64,000 bases of DNA. Source: Streptococcus dysgalactiae subsp. dysgalactiae (GTDB lineage Bacteria; Bacillota; Bacilli; Lactobacillales; Streptococcaceae). The DNA lies in the NCBI RefSeq assembly GCF_900459225.1, contig NZ_UHFH01000003.1, positions 1,394,501-1,458,500 on the forward strand, in the 5' to 3' direction. The notes under the pieces are model-generated. The model saw only the letters and a list, made by a program, of their open reading frames with translations, was not told the origin of the DNA and ran no database searches. The translations under genes were made by a program, and so were the position numbers. This document shows positions 8,763-17,263 of this stretch, piece by piece (the first letter of the stretch is position 1; every line of letters begins with the position of its first letter).

Positions 8763-9103
8763 AAAAATGTCCCCCCTATAAATGTATTGTCTCAAAAAGA
8801 GATGATGACTGTTCGTTCCATAAAGGTTCAGATGACACCGATATGATGACATAGTATAGAAGTCATCCATCAAACCAACAAGTCATTTAGGTAGACCAAT
8901 TGACATGCCTATTACCTGACCTTAGTCATCAATAGGTGTAGCGAGTTACAAAGAATCCAACCAGCATGGTTCCCCATGCCTCTCTAGCAATCAAACTAGT
9001 GATCAACGCTCCTACACCGATAACATCAGTTGTTTCGGATGACTAACACTAATACAATTGCCAGATAGGTTGTCTTATCGGGACTCAATAACAATCTATT
9101 ATA
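8763..9103 (-). promoter_or_regulatory. metK leader: probable SMK (SAM-III) riboswitch with large insertions
   Basis: Extended -10 TGTTATAAT (-10 hexamer 9098-9103, minus strand) puts the start near 9091, giving a leader of about 330 nt. Its 5' end reads GAGTCCCGATAAGACAACC (9068-9086). A matching 3' segment is GGTTGGATTCTTTGTAAC (8945-8962), and the SD is AGGGGGGAC (8769-8777). This is the order of SMK elements in Enterococcus metK: anti-SD UCCCGA, P2 AAG, P3, CUUGUAAC, SD GGGGG. Here P3 is enlarged by about 100 nt and the segment after GUAAC by about 165 nt. A competing nested set (TTAGTCATC with GATGACTAA, GGTGTA with TACACC) crosses P3. Hairpin GCATGG-GGAA-CCATGC is inside the insert. Assignment rests on motif matching by eye. 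Confidence 0.65.
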
Positions 9104-9158
9104 ACATGTTTTAGCTTTTTACGTACCATTCATTTCACATATTCTTCTATTTATTTGT

Positions 9159-9191
9159 AAGAACCCCTCAAGAATAGCTTGAGGGGTTCTT
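9159..9191 (-). terminator. slr terminator hairpin
   Basis: Perfect 14-bp stem AAGAACCCCTCAAG / CTTGAGGGGTTCTT with a 5-nt loop. U-run after it on the minus strand is weak. It separates slr from the metK promoter. Confidence 0.75.
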
Positions 9192-9249
9192 AAATAAAGT
9201 AAACTAGGTACATCATCATTGCCTTATGATGACTATATTTTAAGTAAAC

Positions 9250-11538
9250 TTAGTGAGCGTGATCTTCGTCGTGATCATGACCATGATGATGATCATGCGA
9301 ATCTTGAGCACTTTCTTCTGCCTTAGCAGCTCTCGCGGCTTTTTCTTCTACTGTGCCATTACCTACCATAGATCCTTCTTGGACAGCTGGGAAGTTTTTA
9401 GCAATAGCTTCTGGAATATTTTGAGAATTTAATTTAAGGTCGGATAGTGGAATATCATTATGGCTAATATCGATATTAGTAATCGTCTTGTTAGACTCAG
9501 ACAAAGTGACATTTGTTAATTGATTTTTAGCAACACTCAAAGTATCAAGTGCTGTAAAGTTATTCACACCTTCTAAAGATGTCAAGTTATTTCCGCTAAC
9601 ATTCAAGAATGTTAATGAACCTTGCTTGTCTTTTAGCACTAGAGATTTGATTTGATTTCCTTCTGCTTCTATTCGAACAATATCACTACTTGCTTCGACA
9701 CCTTCAAGAGATTGTAATTGAGCTCTGTTAATAGATAGACTAGCTAGGCTAGGATTATTTTTTAGGAAATCCAAATGAGAAACGTTAGTATCGTTGACCA
9801 TTAAAGTTTCTAATTTTGGTAATTTAAGAGTTGCCAAATTAACATTAGCATTTTTTGATAAATCAACAACTGTCAACGATTCCTTATGAGATACAGGATT
9901 CATATCTGTAACATTATTATTATCAATGTGAAGTTCCTGTAGATGAGCAAGAGATGATAGTGGGGTTAAATCGGAAATCATGTTGTTGCTTAGTACTAAG
10001 AATTTCAAATTCGGTAATTGACCAAGTGCTGTAATATCTTCAATACCATTGTCAGCAGCAGCGACCAAAGTCAAGTTTTTATACTTACTCAAAAAACTAA
10101 TATCTTTAAGGTTATTTTGTGAGATATCGATACCTTCCAGATAAGGCATCTGATCCATAAAACTATAATCTACCACACCAGTCTTAGTCATTAATAATTG
10201 TTTCAATTTTTTAAATTGTAAAACTGGCGATATGTCTTTGATAGGTGTAAAACCAATCCCTAGGGTTTCAAGATTAGGTAAAAACGAGAGCCCTTTGCGC
10301 TGCAAAGGATTTTCACGACTTCCTAAGTCAAGCTTAACAACAGTCGCTAACCATTCCTTCATCTTATTGAGGTCTTTTTCGTTTGATGGGAATGGTGTTG
10401 GCGCATCGTGAGTACGGACAATATCCAAGATAACCTCTTCATCAAATCCTAAAGCACGCAAAGTATCCATTCCTACCTTATGCTTTTCCAATTCACGAAC
10501 ATGTGCAATAGCATGTGGATCTGGAATATCTTTTCCAATTTCAATATCAGACAACATTAAAACATGTGCATGATCGTGATGAGGATACTCCAATCCTAGT
10601 TTGCCATCTTGAGTTTCTACACGTTTAATGCTTGAAGGATCAATCCCTAATTTTTCTGCTAAATAAGCTAATTTTTCTTGATATTCTTTTTCACGACTGT
10701 CCTGTTCTTGTCTCTGATTAGCATCTGCTGGTTTTTCAGATTTTTTAGCTGGATCATACTGATCTGCTAGCTGCCCCCAGCCACCTTGGCGAAGGTCTGC
10801 AAAGGAGATAGGGTGTAGGTGACCGTCATGGTTTACTAAAATACTATTTTTAGTGACACCAACAATCCCTTCTCCATTAAATTTAAAGCCATCTGAGGTA
10901 GGAAAATGTAAGCCTGGAATACCATTAGCGGTTGCAATAGAGACAGGACCAGAAGTCTGTGGTAAACGGCTTACAACTTGCTCTGCCTGTGTTTGCACAT
11001 GACCTGGTAAGCTCGATTTCAAAATGTAATGAAAGTGATCCCCATGACGAACAGTATATCCCAAGGCATCTTCAGCCACAATATCAGCAGGATTAAATTC
11101 ATAATGATGGTGAGAACCTAATGATTTTCCGACCCCTTGAGCATTTGATTGTTGAGTCCCAACCGGCTTGCTCAAATTGGCTCCCTTAGGAATAAGATAC
11201 TCAAATTGGCTGCCTTTTAAATCAGCATAAAAAACAAAATGGGAGTGACCATCATGGTCGACAACTATTCCCTGATCAGTTCTTGATAAAATTTTTGAAT
11301 CTTTAGTTAAGATAAAACCATCATCTGTTGGAAAATCAATCCCCGCAATACCTTTATGATTTTTGTTATCTTCTCTAGATTTTTTGGCCGATTTCTTTTT
11401 CTTTGAAATTACCTTTTTATTAGTTTGTTTGGTTTTAGGTTGATTTGTCTGATTATTAGCCTGCGATTGACAAGCAGTTAAGCACAATTGACATGATAAA
11501 AGTAAGCCTGCTAAGGCCATTATTTTTTTAGATTTCAC
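9250..11538 (-). CDS. slr: Slr-type leucine-rich-repeat, histidine-triad surface lipoprotein
   Basis: 762 aa. N-terminal lipoprotein signal with lipobox LTAC (Cys about residue 22), so anchored outside the membrane. Residues about 30-340 carry histidine-triad (HxxHxH) modules: HDGHSH, HGDHFH, HDGHLH and HHDHAH, typical of zinc-binding Pht proteins. Residues about 400-700 hold roughly ten LRRs of the internalin-A type (LPNLKFLVLSNNMISDLTPL). The C-terminus is a His/Asp-rich tail (SHDHHHGHDHDEDHAH). Start is GTG 11536-11538 after GGAGG. Two AdcR boxes overlap the promoter, so expression should rise under zinc starvation. Matches the domain plan of S. pyogenes Slr, an adhesin-like protein; a zinc-scavenging role is inference. 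Confidence 0.93.
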   Translation of the reverse strand: MKSKKIMALAGLLLSCQLCLTACQSQANNQTNQPKTKQTNKKVISKKKKSAKKSREDNKNHKGIAGIDFPTDDGFILTKDSKILSRTDQGIVVDHDGHSHFVFYADLKGSQFEYLIPKGANLSKPVGTQQSNAQGVGKSLGSHHHYEFNPADIVAEDALGYTVRHGDHFHYILKSSLPGHVQTQAEQVVSRLPQTSGPVSIATANGIPGLHFPTSDGFKFNGEGIVGVTKNSILVNHDGHLHPISFADLRQGGWGQLADQYDPAKKSEKPADANQRQEQDSREKEYQEKLAYLAEKLGIDPSSIKRVETQDGKLGLEYPHHDHAHVLMLSDIEIGKDIPDPHAIAHVRELEKHKVGMDTLRALGFDEEVILDIVRTHDAPTPFPSNEKDLNKMKEWLATVVKLDLGSRENPLQRKGLSFLPNLETLGIGFTPIKDISPVLQFKKLKQLLMTKTGVVDYSFMDQMPYLEGIDISQNNLKDISFLSKYKNLTLVAAADNGIEDITALGQLPNLKFLVLSNNMISDLTPLSSLAHLQELHIDNNNVTDMNPVSHKESLTVVDLSKNANVNLATLKLPKLETLMVNDTNVSHLDFLKNNPSLASLSINRAQLQSLEGVEASSDIVRIEAEGNQIKSLVLKDKQGSLTFLNVSGNNLTSLEGVNNFTALDTLSVAKNQLTNVTLSESNKTITNIDISHNDIPLSDLKLNSQNIPEAIAKNFPAVQEGSMVGNGTVEEKAARAAKAEESAQDSHDHHHGHDHDEDHAH

Positions 11539-11554
11539 TTTATTCCTCCATAAG

Positions 11555-11614
11555 TTAACTAGTTAATTATGATGTTAACTAGTTAATTATATACTAATAA
11601 AAATTTTTTTGCAA
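11555..11614 (-). promoter_or_regulatory. slr promoter with tandem AdcR operators
   Basis: Two identical 12-bp palindromes TTAACTAGTTAA at 11555-11566 and 11575-11586, exactly 20 bp apart. Each fits the AdcR consensus TTAACYRGTTAA. The upstream one touches the minus-strand -10 TATAAT (11586-11591); -35 TTGCAA is at 11609-11614 with a 17-bp spacer. Zn-AdcR would therefore block RNA polymerase. Confidence 0.9.
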
Positions 11615-11710
11615 TCTTTTTCATATTCAATATACTTTATTAAAATTGAATGATAATTCAGTTTTCATCTTTTCTCTTGAAATCTAACGCTTTTACATTA
11701 TACTAGAAAT

Positions 11711-12652
11711 ATGAAAACATCCGAAAAAATTTACCAACTACTATCTCAAACTGATGACTTTATCAGTGGCGAATACCTCGCTGAGCAACTCAACCTTTCT
11801 CGCACATCTGTCTGGAAGTCTATTAAAAGTCTCGAAAACCAGGGGATTCAAATTGATTCTTTAAAACACAAGGGCTACCGCATGATACAAGGTGATATTT
11901 TATTACCCAAAACCATTAGCCAAGGACTTGGGATGCCAGTTACCTATATCCCTCACAGCCAATCTACCCAATTAGATGCAAAACAAGGAATCGAAGCTCA
12001 TAACAGCACTCCTAGACTTTATTTAGCTCCTAGCCAACAATCCGCCAAGGGGCGCTTGGAACGTCAGTTCTTTGCTGCTAAAAATGGCGGTATCTACATG
12101 TCGCTACACTTGAGACCAAATATTCCTTATGCCGATATGCCGCCTTATACGATGATGGTCGCTTCTAGCATCGTCAAGGCCATCTCGAGATTAACAGGTA
12201 TCGATGCCGAAATCAAATGGGTCAATGATATTTATCTGGGGAAACATAAAATCGCGGGTATTTTAACAGAAGCCATCACATCTGTTGAAACTGGTTTAAT
12301 CACTGATGTGATTATTGGTGTTGGCCTCAACTTTTTTGTCACCGACTTCCCAGAAGCCATTGCTCAAAAGGCAGGTTCTCTCTTTATCGAAAAACCAAGC
12401 ATCACACGCAACGACCTAATCATCGACATTTGGAAACTTTTCTTATCCATCCCTGTCAAAGACCATGTTAAAGTCTACAAAGAAAAATCACTTGTTCTCA
12501 ATAAACAAGTGACTTTTATGGAAAATAATCAGGAAAAACGTGCGACTGCTATTGATCTGACAGATCAAGGACACCTCATTGTACAGTTTGAAAATGGTGA
12601 CCTCCAAACCCTTCGAAGCGGTGAAATCAGTCTTTCTTCTTGGGAGAATTAG
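11711..12652 (+). CDS. birA: bifunctional biotin-[acetyl-CoA carboxylase] ligase / biotin repressor
   Basis: 313 aa. Residues about 1-62 are a winged helix (EYLAEQLNLSRTSVWKSIKSLENQGI); about 80-260 are the biotin protein ligase core with the degenerate nucleotide loop SAKGRLERQFFA, KWVNDIYLGKHKIAGIL and IGVGLNF; the last 50 aa are the SH3-like C-terminal domain. It adenylates biotin and transfers it to carboxyl carrier protein. Promoter TTGAAA-16 bp-TATACT (-10 at 11699-11704) ends 6 nt before the ATG and no RBS is present, so the mRNA is probably leaderless. Its 3' end overlaps the convergent DUF3272 gene by 26 bp. Confidence 0.93.
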   Translation: MKTSEKIYQLLSQTDDFISGEYLAEQLNLSRTSVWKSIKSLENQGIQIDSLKHKGYRMIQGDILLPKTISQGLGMPVTYIPHSQSTQLDAKQGIEAHNSTPRLYLAPSQQSAKGRLERQFFAAKNGGIYMSLHLRPNIPYADMPPYTMMVASSIVKAISRLTGIDAEIKWVNDIYLGKHKIAGILTEAITSVETGLITDVIIGVGLNFFVTDFPEAIAQKAGSLFIEKPSITRNDLIIDIWKLFLSIPVKDHVKVYKEKSLVLNKQVTFMENNQEKRATAIDLTDQGHLIVQFENGDLQTLRSGEISLSSWEN

Positions 12653-12830
12653 CCGCTTTTAAAATGGTTTTAGTCAATTGGTTAATGGTATGCACTCGTC
12701 TTAAATCCCTAAAGAGTAACAAGCCCCAAAATAAAGCGAAAAGGTAATTTCCAGAGAGCAACAGGTCATTAAAAAAATAGGTTTCAAAGGCACATACAAA
12801 GGCCATAAAAAGAAATTGTCGAATACTCAT
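12627..12830 (-). CDS. small membrane protein, DUF3272-like
   Basis: 67 aa with two hydrophobic segments (about 3-22 and 28-42) and a basic tail (SPKKKD). The FETYFFNDLLLSGNYLFALFWGLLLFRDLRR pattern resembles the streptococcal DUF3272 family; function unknown. Extended -10 TGTTATAAT (hexamer 12837-12842) lies 6 nt before the ATG with no RBS, so the transcript is probably leaderless. It is convergent with, and overlaps, birA. Confidence 0.75.
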   Translation of the reverse strand: MSIRQFLFMAFVCAFETYFFNDLLLSGNYLFALFWGLLLFRDLRRVHTINQLTKTILKAANSPKKKD

Positions 12831-12874
12831 AACCCTATTATAACAGAAAAAATGATTCTATGAAGAATCCACAC

Positions 12875-12919
12875 AGATTTATGCTTTCTTGGATACCCAA
12901 GAAAGCATAAATCTTTTTT
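12875..12919 (+). terminator. strong plus-strand terminator hairpin
   Basis: 18-bp perfect stem AGATTTATGCTTTCTTGG / CCAAGAAAGCATAAATCT (12875-12892, 12897-12914), loop of 4 nt, then TTTTT. The nearest upstream plus-strand gene is birA, 220 bp away, so birA mRNA would run antisense through the whole DUF3272 gene before stopping here. Confidence 0.85.
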
Positions 12920-12961
12920 GATCTCACTTCTACTATTAGAGGAGTGGCTAGAATATTAGAT

Positions 12962-13005
12962 AAAAAAACGCTAAAGGTAAGCCTAATAGGCTTACCTTTA
13001 GCGTT
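12962..13005 (-). terminator. dnaX operon terminator
   Basis: 17-bp stem AACGCTAAAGGTAAGCC / GGCTTACCTTTAGCGTT, 5-nt loop and a 7-U run on the minus strand, just after the dnaX stop. Confidence 0.93.
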
Positions 13006-13031
13006 ACTGGTTAATTAACAGCTAATAATGT

Positions 13032-14711
13032 TTAATCCTCAACGGCATTAATTTTGTCAACTAGAAAATCAAATCCTTCTGGAATCTCAAGGGTTTCTTC
13101 TATCGCCTCTTCTGTAGAGTCAGGAGCCTTTTGAGTTTTCAATTGTAAGGCAAACTCAGAACGAATGTGATGAAAATCAGCTTTAGGGACTGCCAAAATA
13201 TTAGGCGAAAAACCTGCTGCCTTGCTCATAATGTTACCGAACATCGCATTCAAATCAGTACGCTTCATTGCTTGCTCAGCATTAAAAGCAGCTTCAAAAG
13301 CTAAAATAGCATTCTCACTATTGGCCAGAACAGGCTCTGATCCCATTAGTAAGGCTCTATCTTGGGCTGAGATACTGTCTAAAATTTCATTCCAAGCTGT
13401 TTTTAGGGCTTCTAAGTATTGGCGCGATTGCTGACTATCTTGAACCGTTTCTTCCATGATTTTCAGTATTTTCACCCGATCGATCTTGTAAGTGGTTAGT
13501 TTCGGTTTAGCCTGTGCTGCTTTGGCAGGAGCAAGTGGTGGACTGGCTTGCAATTGTGCCATGGCTTGCTTAAGCTGATCAAGTTCACGTTTAAGTCCCT
13601 CAATTTCAGTCGTCACATCTGGTGACGAACCTGATGGTAACGCTACTCCTTCTTCTTTAGCTAGCTGAATAGTCATCATTTCAGCATAAATGCGTGGGTG
13701 AGTTCCTTTTTTGATTTCTGGCAAATGGTTGGTCACTACCGCTATCATTTGAAAAATACGCTCCGTTGGCAACGACAAATTGACATCAAAAAGAGCCGAT
13801 TGTCGCTGATTGTCACCACCAGCCTTCACTACCAGTAAATCCCGCAGATAAGTTAACAAGTCCGTTGCAAAACGGCTCATACTTTTGCCACTATCATAAA
13901 TAGTCTCTAAAGCTTGGAGTGCTTGAGTTGCTTGATTTTCCATCAGATGCTGAACATAGTCATCTAATGCCACCATAGAAATAGATCCCGTGATTTCTTC
14001 TGCAATCGCCATGGTTACCTGGTCATCTGGTGAGAGGCTCAAAGCCTGATCTAAAATAGATAAGGCATCTCGCATTCCTCCTTCTGCCCGCCTAGCAATG
14101 AGATTCAAGGCGTCCACTTCATAAGTTAGACCTTCTTTATCTAGAATACCTGCCAGATGCTCGCGAATTGCCTTTTGCTTAATCGCTTTAAATTCAAAAC
14201 GTTGCACGCGTGATAAAATAGTAGCCGGAATTTTGTGCAATTCCGTTGTTGCGAGGATAAAAACGACATTTTCCGTTGGCTCTTCCAAGGTTTTTAACAG
14301 GGCATTAAAGGCCCCTGTTGATAGCATGTGAACCTCATCAATAATATAAACCTTGTACGTCGCACGACTTGGTGCGTAGGTTGATTTATCTCGAATATCG
14401 CGAATTTCATCAACACCATTGTTAGAGGCTGCATCAATTTCAATCACATCTTCCAAGCTACCATTCGTGATATCTCGGCAAATGTCACACTGATTGCACG
14501 GCTCCCCATTGACTTGATTAGGGCAATTCATAGCCTTAGCAAAAATCTTTGCAGCACTCGTTTTACCAGTCCCTCGAGGGCCTGAAAAGAGATAAGCATG
14601 GCTAATCTTCCCCGATTCAACAGCCTGCTTTAAGGTGGTGGAAATAACAGATTGTCCTACCATTTCGTCAAACGTTTGACTCCGATATTTCCGGTAAAGG
14701 GCTTGATACAT
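13032..14711 (-). CDS. dnaX: DNA polymerase III subunits gamma/tau
   Basis: Clamp-loader ATPase. 559 aa. Walker A GPRGTGKT (44-51), four zinc-binding Cys (63, 72, 75, 78), Walker B VYIIDEVHML (about 121-130), SRC-like ILSRVQRF, lid and collar helices to about 370, then the variable tau tail with a coiled coil (EGLKRELDQLKQAMAQLQ). No frameshift site needed for gamma was recognised. Start ATG 14709-14711 overlaps the stop of the upstream GAF gene, so the two are translationally coupled. Confidence 0.97.
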   Translation of the reverse strand: MYQALYRKYRSQTFDEMVGQSVISTTLKQAVESGKISHAYLFSGPRGTGKTSAAKIFAKAMNCPNQVNGEPCNQCDICRDITNGSLEDVIEIDAASNNGVDEIRDIRDKSTYAPSRATYKVYIIDEVHMLSTGAFNALLKTLEEPTENVVFILATTELHKIPATILSRVQRFEFKAIKQKAIREHLAGILDKEGLTYEVDALNLIARRAEGGMRDALSILDQALSLSPDDQVTMAIAEEITGSISMVALDDYVQHLMENQATQALQALETIYDSGKSMSRFATDLLTYLRDLLVVKAGGDNQRQSALFDVNLSLPTERIFQMIAVVTNHLPEIKKGTHPRIYAEMMTIQLAKEEGVALPSGSSPDVTTEIEGLKRELDQLKQAMAQLQASPPLAPAKAAQAKPKLTTYKIDRVKILKIMEETVQDSQQSRQYLEALKTAWNEILDSISAQDRALLMGSEPVLANSENAILAFEAAFNAEQAMKRTDLNAMFGNIMSKAAGFSPNILAVPKADFHHIRSEFALQLKTQKAPDSTEEAIEETLEIPEGFDFLVDKINAVED

Positions 14712-15208
14712 TAGTTTTCAACTCCAAACATGTCAAAAGTAAAGGTGGTTTTCTCGAGAAGTACTGCCACAAAGGCTTCCAGGTATTCTTGATCAATAGC
14801 ATCATAGTCCGCCACTAGGCTAGAATCTAGATCCAAGACCCCCACCAGACAGTCATCTTTTACCATTGGGACAACAATCTCACTCATAGCTGCTGCATCA
14901 CACGAAATATAGTTGGCATGCTGCTTCACATCATCTACAATAATGGTACGACGAGACTGAGCTGATTCGCCACAAACCCCTTTACCGAGATGAATGCGGA
15001 CACATGAAACACCGCCCTGAAAAGGCCCCAAAATTAACTCTTGCCCATCAAAAAGATAAAAACCAGCAAAAACAGAGTTGGGAAGAGTCATTTTCAAAAG
15101 GGCACTCGCATTTGACAAGTTCGCCAGGACATTAGTCTCATTAGCAAACAGCCCCTGTGCCTGTGCTAATAATAGTTGGTATTGTTCAATTTTTTTGCTC
15201 TTATTCAT
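14711..15208 (-). CDS. GAF-domain free methionine-(R)-sulfoxide reductase
   Basis: 165 aa from ATG 15206-15208 ([10 protein letters not shown]). The frame is open further upstream to 15241, but that part overlaps the promoter. All three fRMsr redox cysteines are present: C69 in SCVRI, C79 in GKGVCG and C103 in ISCDA, with the GPFQG substrate-loop motif. It reduces free Met-R-sulfoxide using thioredoxin. Extended -10 TGTTATAAT (hexamer 15216-15221) ends 7 nt before the ATG, so the mRNA appears leaderless. Overlap with dnaX indicates one operon. Confidence 0.9.
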   Translation of the reverse strand: MNKSKKIEQYQLLLAQAQGLFANETNVLANLSNASALLKMTLPNSVFAGFYLFDGQELILGPFQGGVSCVRIHLGKGVCGESAQSRRTIIVDDVKQHANYISCDAAAMSEIVVPMVKDDCLVGVLDLDSSLVADYDAIDQEYLEAFVAVLLEKTTFTFDMFGVEN

Positions 15209-15347
15209 ACTAAACATTATAACACACCTAGATCGTTTCAAGCATTTTTTTCAGTTCTTATTTGACTTTAAAACCTCTAGTCTTTCAAGATGACTTGTGG
15301 TATACTTTTTAGTATTAAACACATCATACAAGATTTAGGAGGTTTCC

Positions 15348-16163
15348 GTGAAACGACTGATACATTCTAAATGGCTCTTACCAAGTCTCTTTATTGCCCT
15401 TGTTCTCAATGGCATTGAATTTGAATTTCTAGGACTCTTATCCAATGTCCCAACTTATCAAGTGGCTTCTGCTCTTATTTTGGCTACTAGTCTCTTTGGC
15501 CTTTACCTGATTCCTTTTTCCGTGGGCATTTACTATCTCGCCAAACGCTACCAAATGTCTGGATTCCTTGTCGCTGTTGCCTCTCTAGGGGGAATTTATA
15601 TCTCAGGATTTCTAGCCTCACATGGTAACCAATGGATGGGACAATTTTGGTCTCATGTTATCCCTTCCACATCTTTTTTAAGTCATTGGAATGATGCCTT
15701 AACCGCTCCTATTGTTGAAGAACCTATTAAAGCCTTTGCAGCTATTTTAGTCATCTCTCTCTTTCCAACCATTTCCCTTAAAGAAAAGTTTGTTGTCGCC
15801 TTACTAGCAGGTATGGGCTTCCAGTTAACAGAAGACATCAGCTACCTTAGCCAAGCAGCTAGCAAATCTCTAGACAGCCTTTTACCGACTACTTTCGAGC
15901 GCATCAGTGGTGCTGCCACGTCTCACTGGGTCTATACTGCTATCTTTACTATGGGACTTTACCTACTTCTCAAAGGCTCTACGACCTTTTCTAGATGTCA
16001 GCAGCTTTTTTGGCTGCTAAGCCCACTAGTCTTGCACTTTATTTGGAACTCTCCTCTCACCAATTTCAGTGGTCTTACGATTGCCTTGGGAACATTGACG
16101 CTACTAATCTTTATCAACCTTTTTCAAAAAATCGATGCTTTGGACTCCAATAAGCGTTTATAG
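15348..16163 (+). CDS. PrsW-like intramembrane protease-family protein
   Basis: 271 aa, about eight hydrophobic segments. Conserved motifs of the PrsW/glutamic membrane protease family lie inside membrane segments: VEEPIKA, GFQLTEDI, ATSHWVYTAIF and HFIWNS. Start is GTG 15348-15350 behind TTAGGAGG. Extended -10 TGGTATACT (hexamer 15301-15306). Substrate unknown; in B. subtilis PrsW cleaves an anti-sigma factor, and nothing here shows the same role. Monocistronic, followed by a shared terminator. Confidence 0.8.
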   Translation: MKRLIHSKWLLPSLFIALVLNGIEFEFLGLLSNVPTYQVASALILATSLFGLYLIPFSVGIYYLAKRYQMSGFLVAVASLGGIYISGFLASHGNQWMGQFWSHVIPSTSFLSHWNDALTAPIVEEPIKAFAAILVISLFPTISLKEKFVVALLAGMGFQLTEDISYLSQAASKSLDSLLPTTFERISGAATSHWVYTAIFTMGLYLLLKGSTTFSRCQQLFWLLSPLVLHFIWNSPLTNFSGLTIALGTLTLLIFINLFQKIDALDSNKRL

Positions 16164-16169
16164 ACAGAC

Positions 16170-16209
16170 AAAACTCCTTAACCATCTCCGTCATGGTTAA
16201 GGAGTTTTT
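16170..16209. terminator. bidirectional terminator
   Basis: 16-bp perfect stem AAAACTCCTTAACCAT / ATGGTTAAGGAGTTTT between convergent genes, with A- and T-runs on both sides. Confidence 0.92.
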
Positions 16210-16480
16210 AATAGTTAGCTGTGCTAATCATATAGGTAACTAACAAGCCCAGCAACATTCCCAAATACCAAGTTAAGACGAAATACCATTTTCGTGTTTT
16301 GTGATGATAATAGTTAGCCGCTAACCAGGCCCCTAAACCTCCACAAGCAAGGGTTACCAGTAATAAAGTTTTTTCACTAATGCGCCACTGTCCCCTAACT
16401 GCCCTTCTCTTATCTAAGACATATAAGATGAAAACTATGCTATTCCATACAAGAGCACCTATTAACCAGATCTGTAACAT
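16208..16480 (-). CDS. DUF1294 family membrane protein
   Basis: 90 aa with hydrophobic segments about 5-20, 41-58 and 68-84. Core motif DKRRAVRGQWRISEKTLL followed by GGLGAWLAANYYHHKTRKWYF is the DUF1294 signature. Function unknown. ATG follows GGAGGAGAAG. The stop overlaps the stem of the shared terminator. Confidence 0.85.
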   Translation of the reverse strand: MLQIWLIGALVWNSIVFILYVLDKRRAVRGQWRISEKTLLLVTLACGGLGAWLAANYYHHKTRKWYFVLTWYLGMLLGLLVTYMISTANY

Positions 16481-16503
16481 CTTCTCCTCCTTTCCCTGAC
16501 ACT

Positions 16504-16529
16504 AAAAAAGCAGATTGAAGTAATCCGCT
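16504..16529 (-). terminator. udk terminator
   Basis: Minus-strand stem AGCGGATT / AATCTGCT (one G-U pair), 5-nt loop, then TTTTTT. Confidence 0.8.
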
Positions 16530-16539
16530 CAGTTATGAA

Positions 16540-17166
16540 TTAGACTTCACCAAGGATACTAGCAATCTTAGTGTTAATGAGATCAATAGCAACGACATTG
16601 CTGACCCCTTCAGGAATAACAATATCAGCATAGCGTTTACTGGGCTCAATAAACTGATGATACATCGGCTTCACCACGCTTGTGTATTGGTCAATGATGC
16701 TTTCTAAGCTTCTGCCACGTTCCATCATGTCGCGCTTAATACGACGAATAATACGAATATCATCATCCGTGTCCACAAATAATTTAATATCCATTAACTC
16801 ACGAAGACGCTCATCCTCCAAAACCAAGATCCCTTCAACAATAATAACATCTTGAGGATCTTGACGGAAGGTCTTGTCACTACGGGTATGCTTTTTGTAA
16901 TCATAAATTGGAATATCCACTGGTCGACCAGCTAATAATTCTTTTAATTGTTGAATCATAAAATCTGTATCAAAAGCTAGAGGATGGTCATAATTGGTCT
17001 TGACCCTTTCTTCAAAACTCATATGAGACTGATCTTTGTAGTAAGAATCGTGTTGAATCATTGCAATGCGGGCATTTGGAAAGCTATCCAAAATAGCACG
17101 TGACACACTTGTTTTACCACCACCTGAACCACCAGTTACACCAATAATAATCGGTTTTTTAAGCAT
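16540..17166 (-). CDS. udk: uridine/cytidine kinase
   Basis: Pyrimidine salvage: phosphorylates uridine and cytidine. 208 aa from ATG 17164-17166 ([12 protein letters not shown]). An in-frame TTG 12 nt upstream exists, but GGAG sits 7 nt before the ATG. P-loop [12 protein letters not shown] (about 9-20), nucleoside site IQHDSYYKD, and DHPLAFD and [12 protein letters not shown] motifs are all present. Monocistronic, divergent from the helicase gene. Confidence 0.95.
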   Translation of the reverse strand: MLKKPIIIGVTGGSGGGKTSVSRAILDSFPNARIAMIQHDSYYKDQSHMSFEERVKTNYDHPLAFDTDFMIQQLKELLAGRPVDIPIYDYKKHTRSDKTFRQDPQDVIIVEGILVLEDERLRELMDIKLFVDTDDDIRIIRRIKRDMMERGRSLESIIDQYTSVVKPMYHQFIEPSKRYADIVIPEGVSNVVAIDLINTKIASILGEV

Positions 17167-17218
17167 TTTAAACTCCAAATCTAAAAAGTCTTTCTCACTA
17201 TTTTACCAAAATTAAGAC

Positions 17219-17232
17219 TATAATGCTATAAT
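17219..17232 (+). promoter_or_regulatory. overlapping -10 elements for the helicase gene
   Basis: TATAAT at 17219-17224 and again at 17227-17232, 30-40 bp before the chosen start. The ATG at 17231 lies inside the second -10 and so cannot be the true start. Confidence 0.55.
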
Positions 17233-17263
17233 GAATATAGAAACAATAGTAAAAGGACCTATC

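Noticed and set aside
8763..8873. N-terminal extension of metK
   Set aside because: Overlaps the structured leader; the strong SD and conserved start place ATG at 8762.
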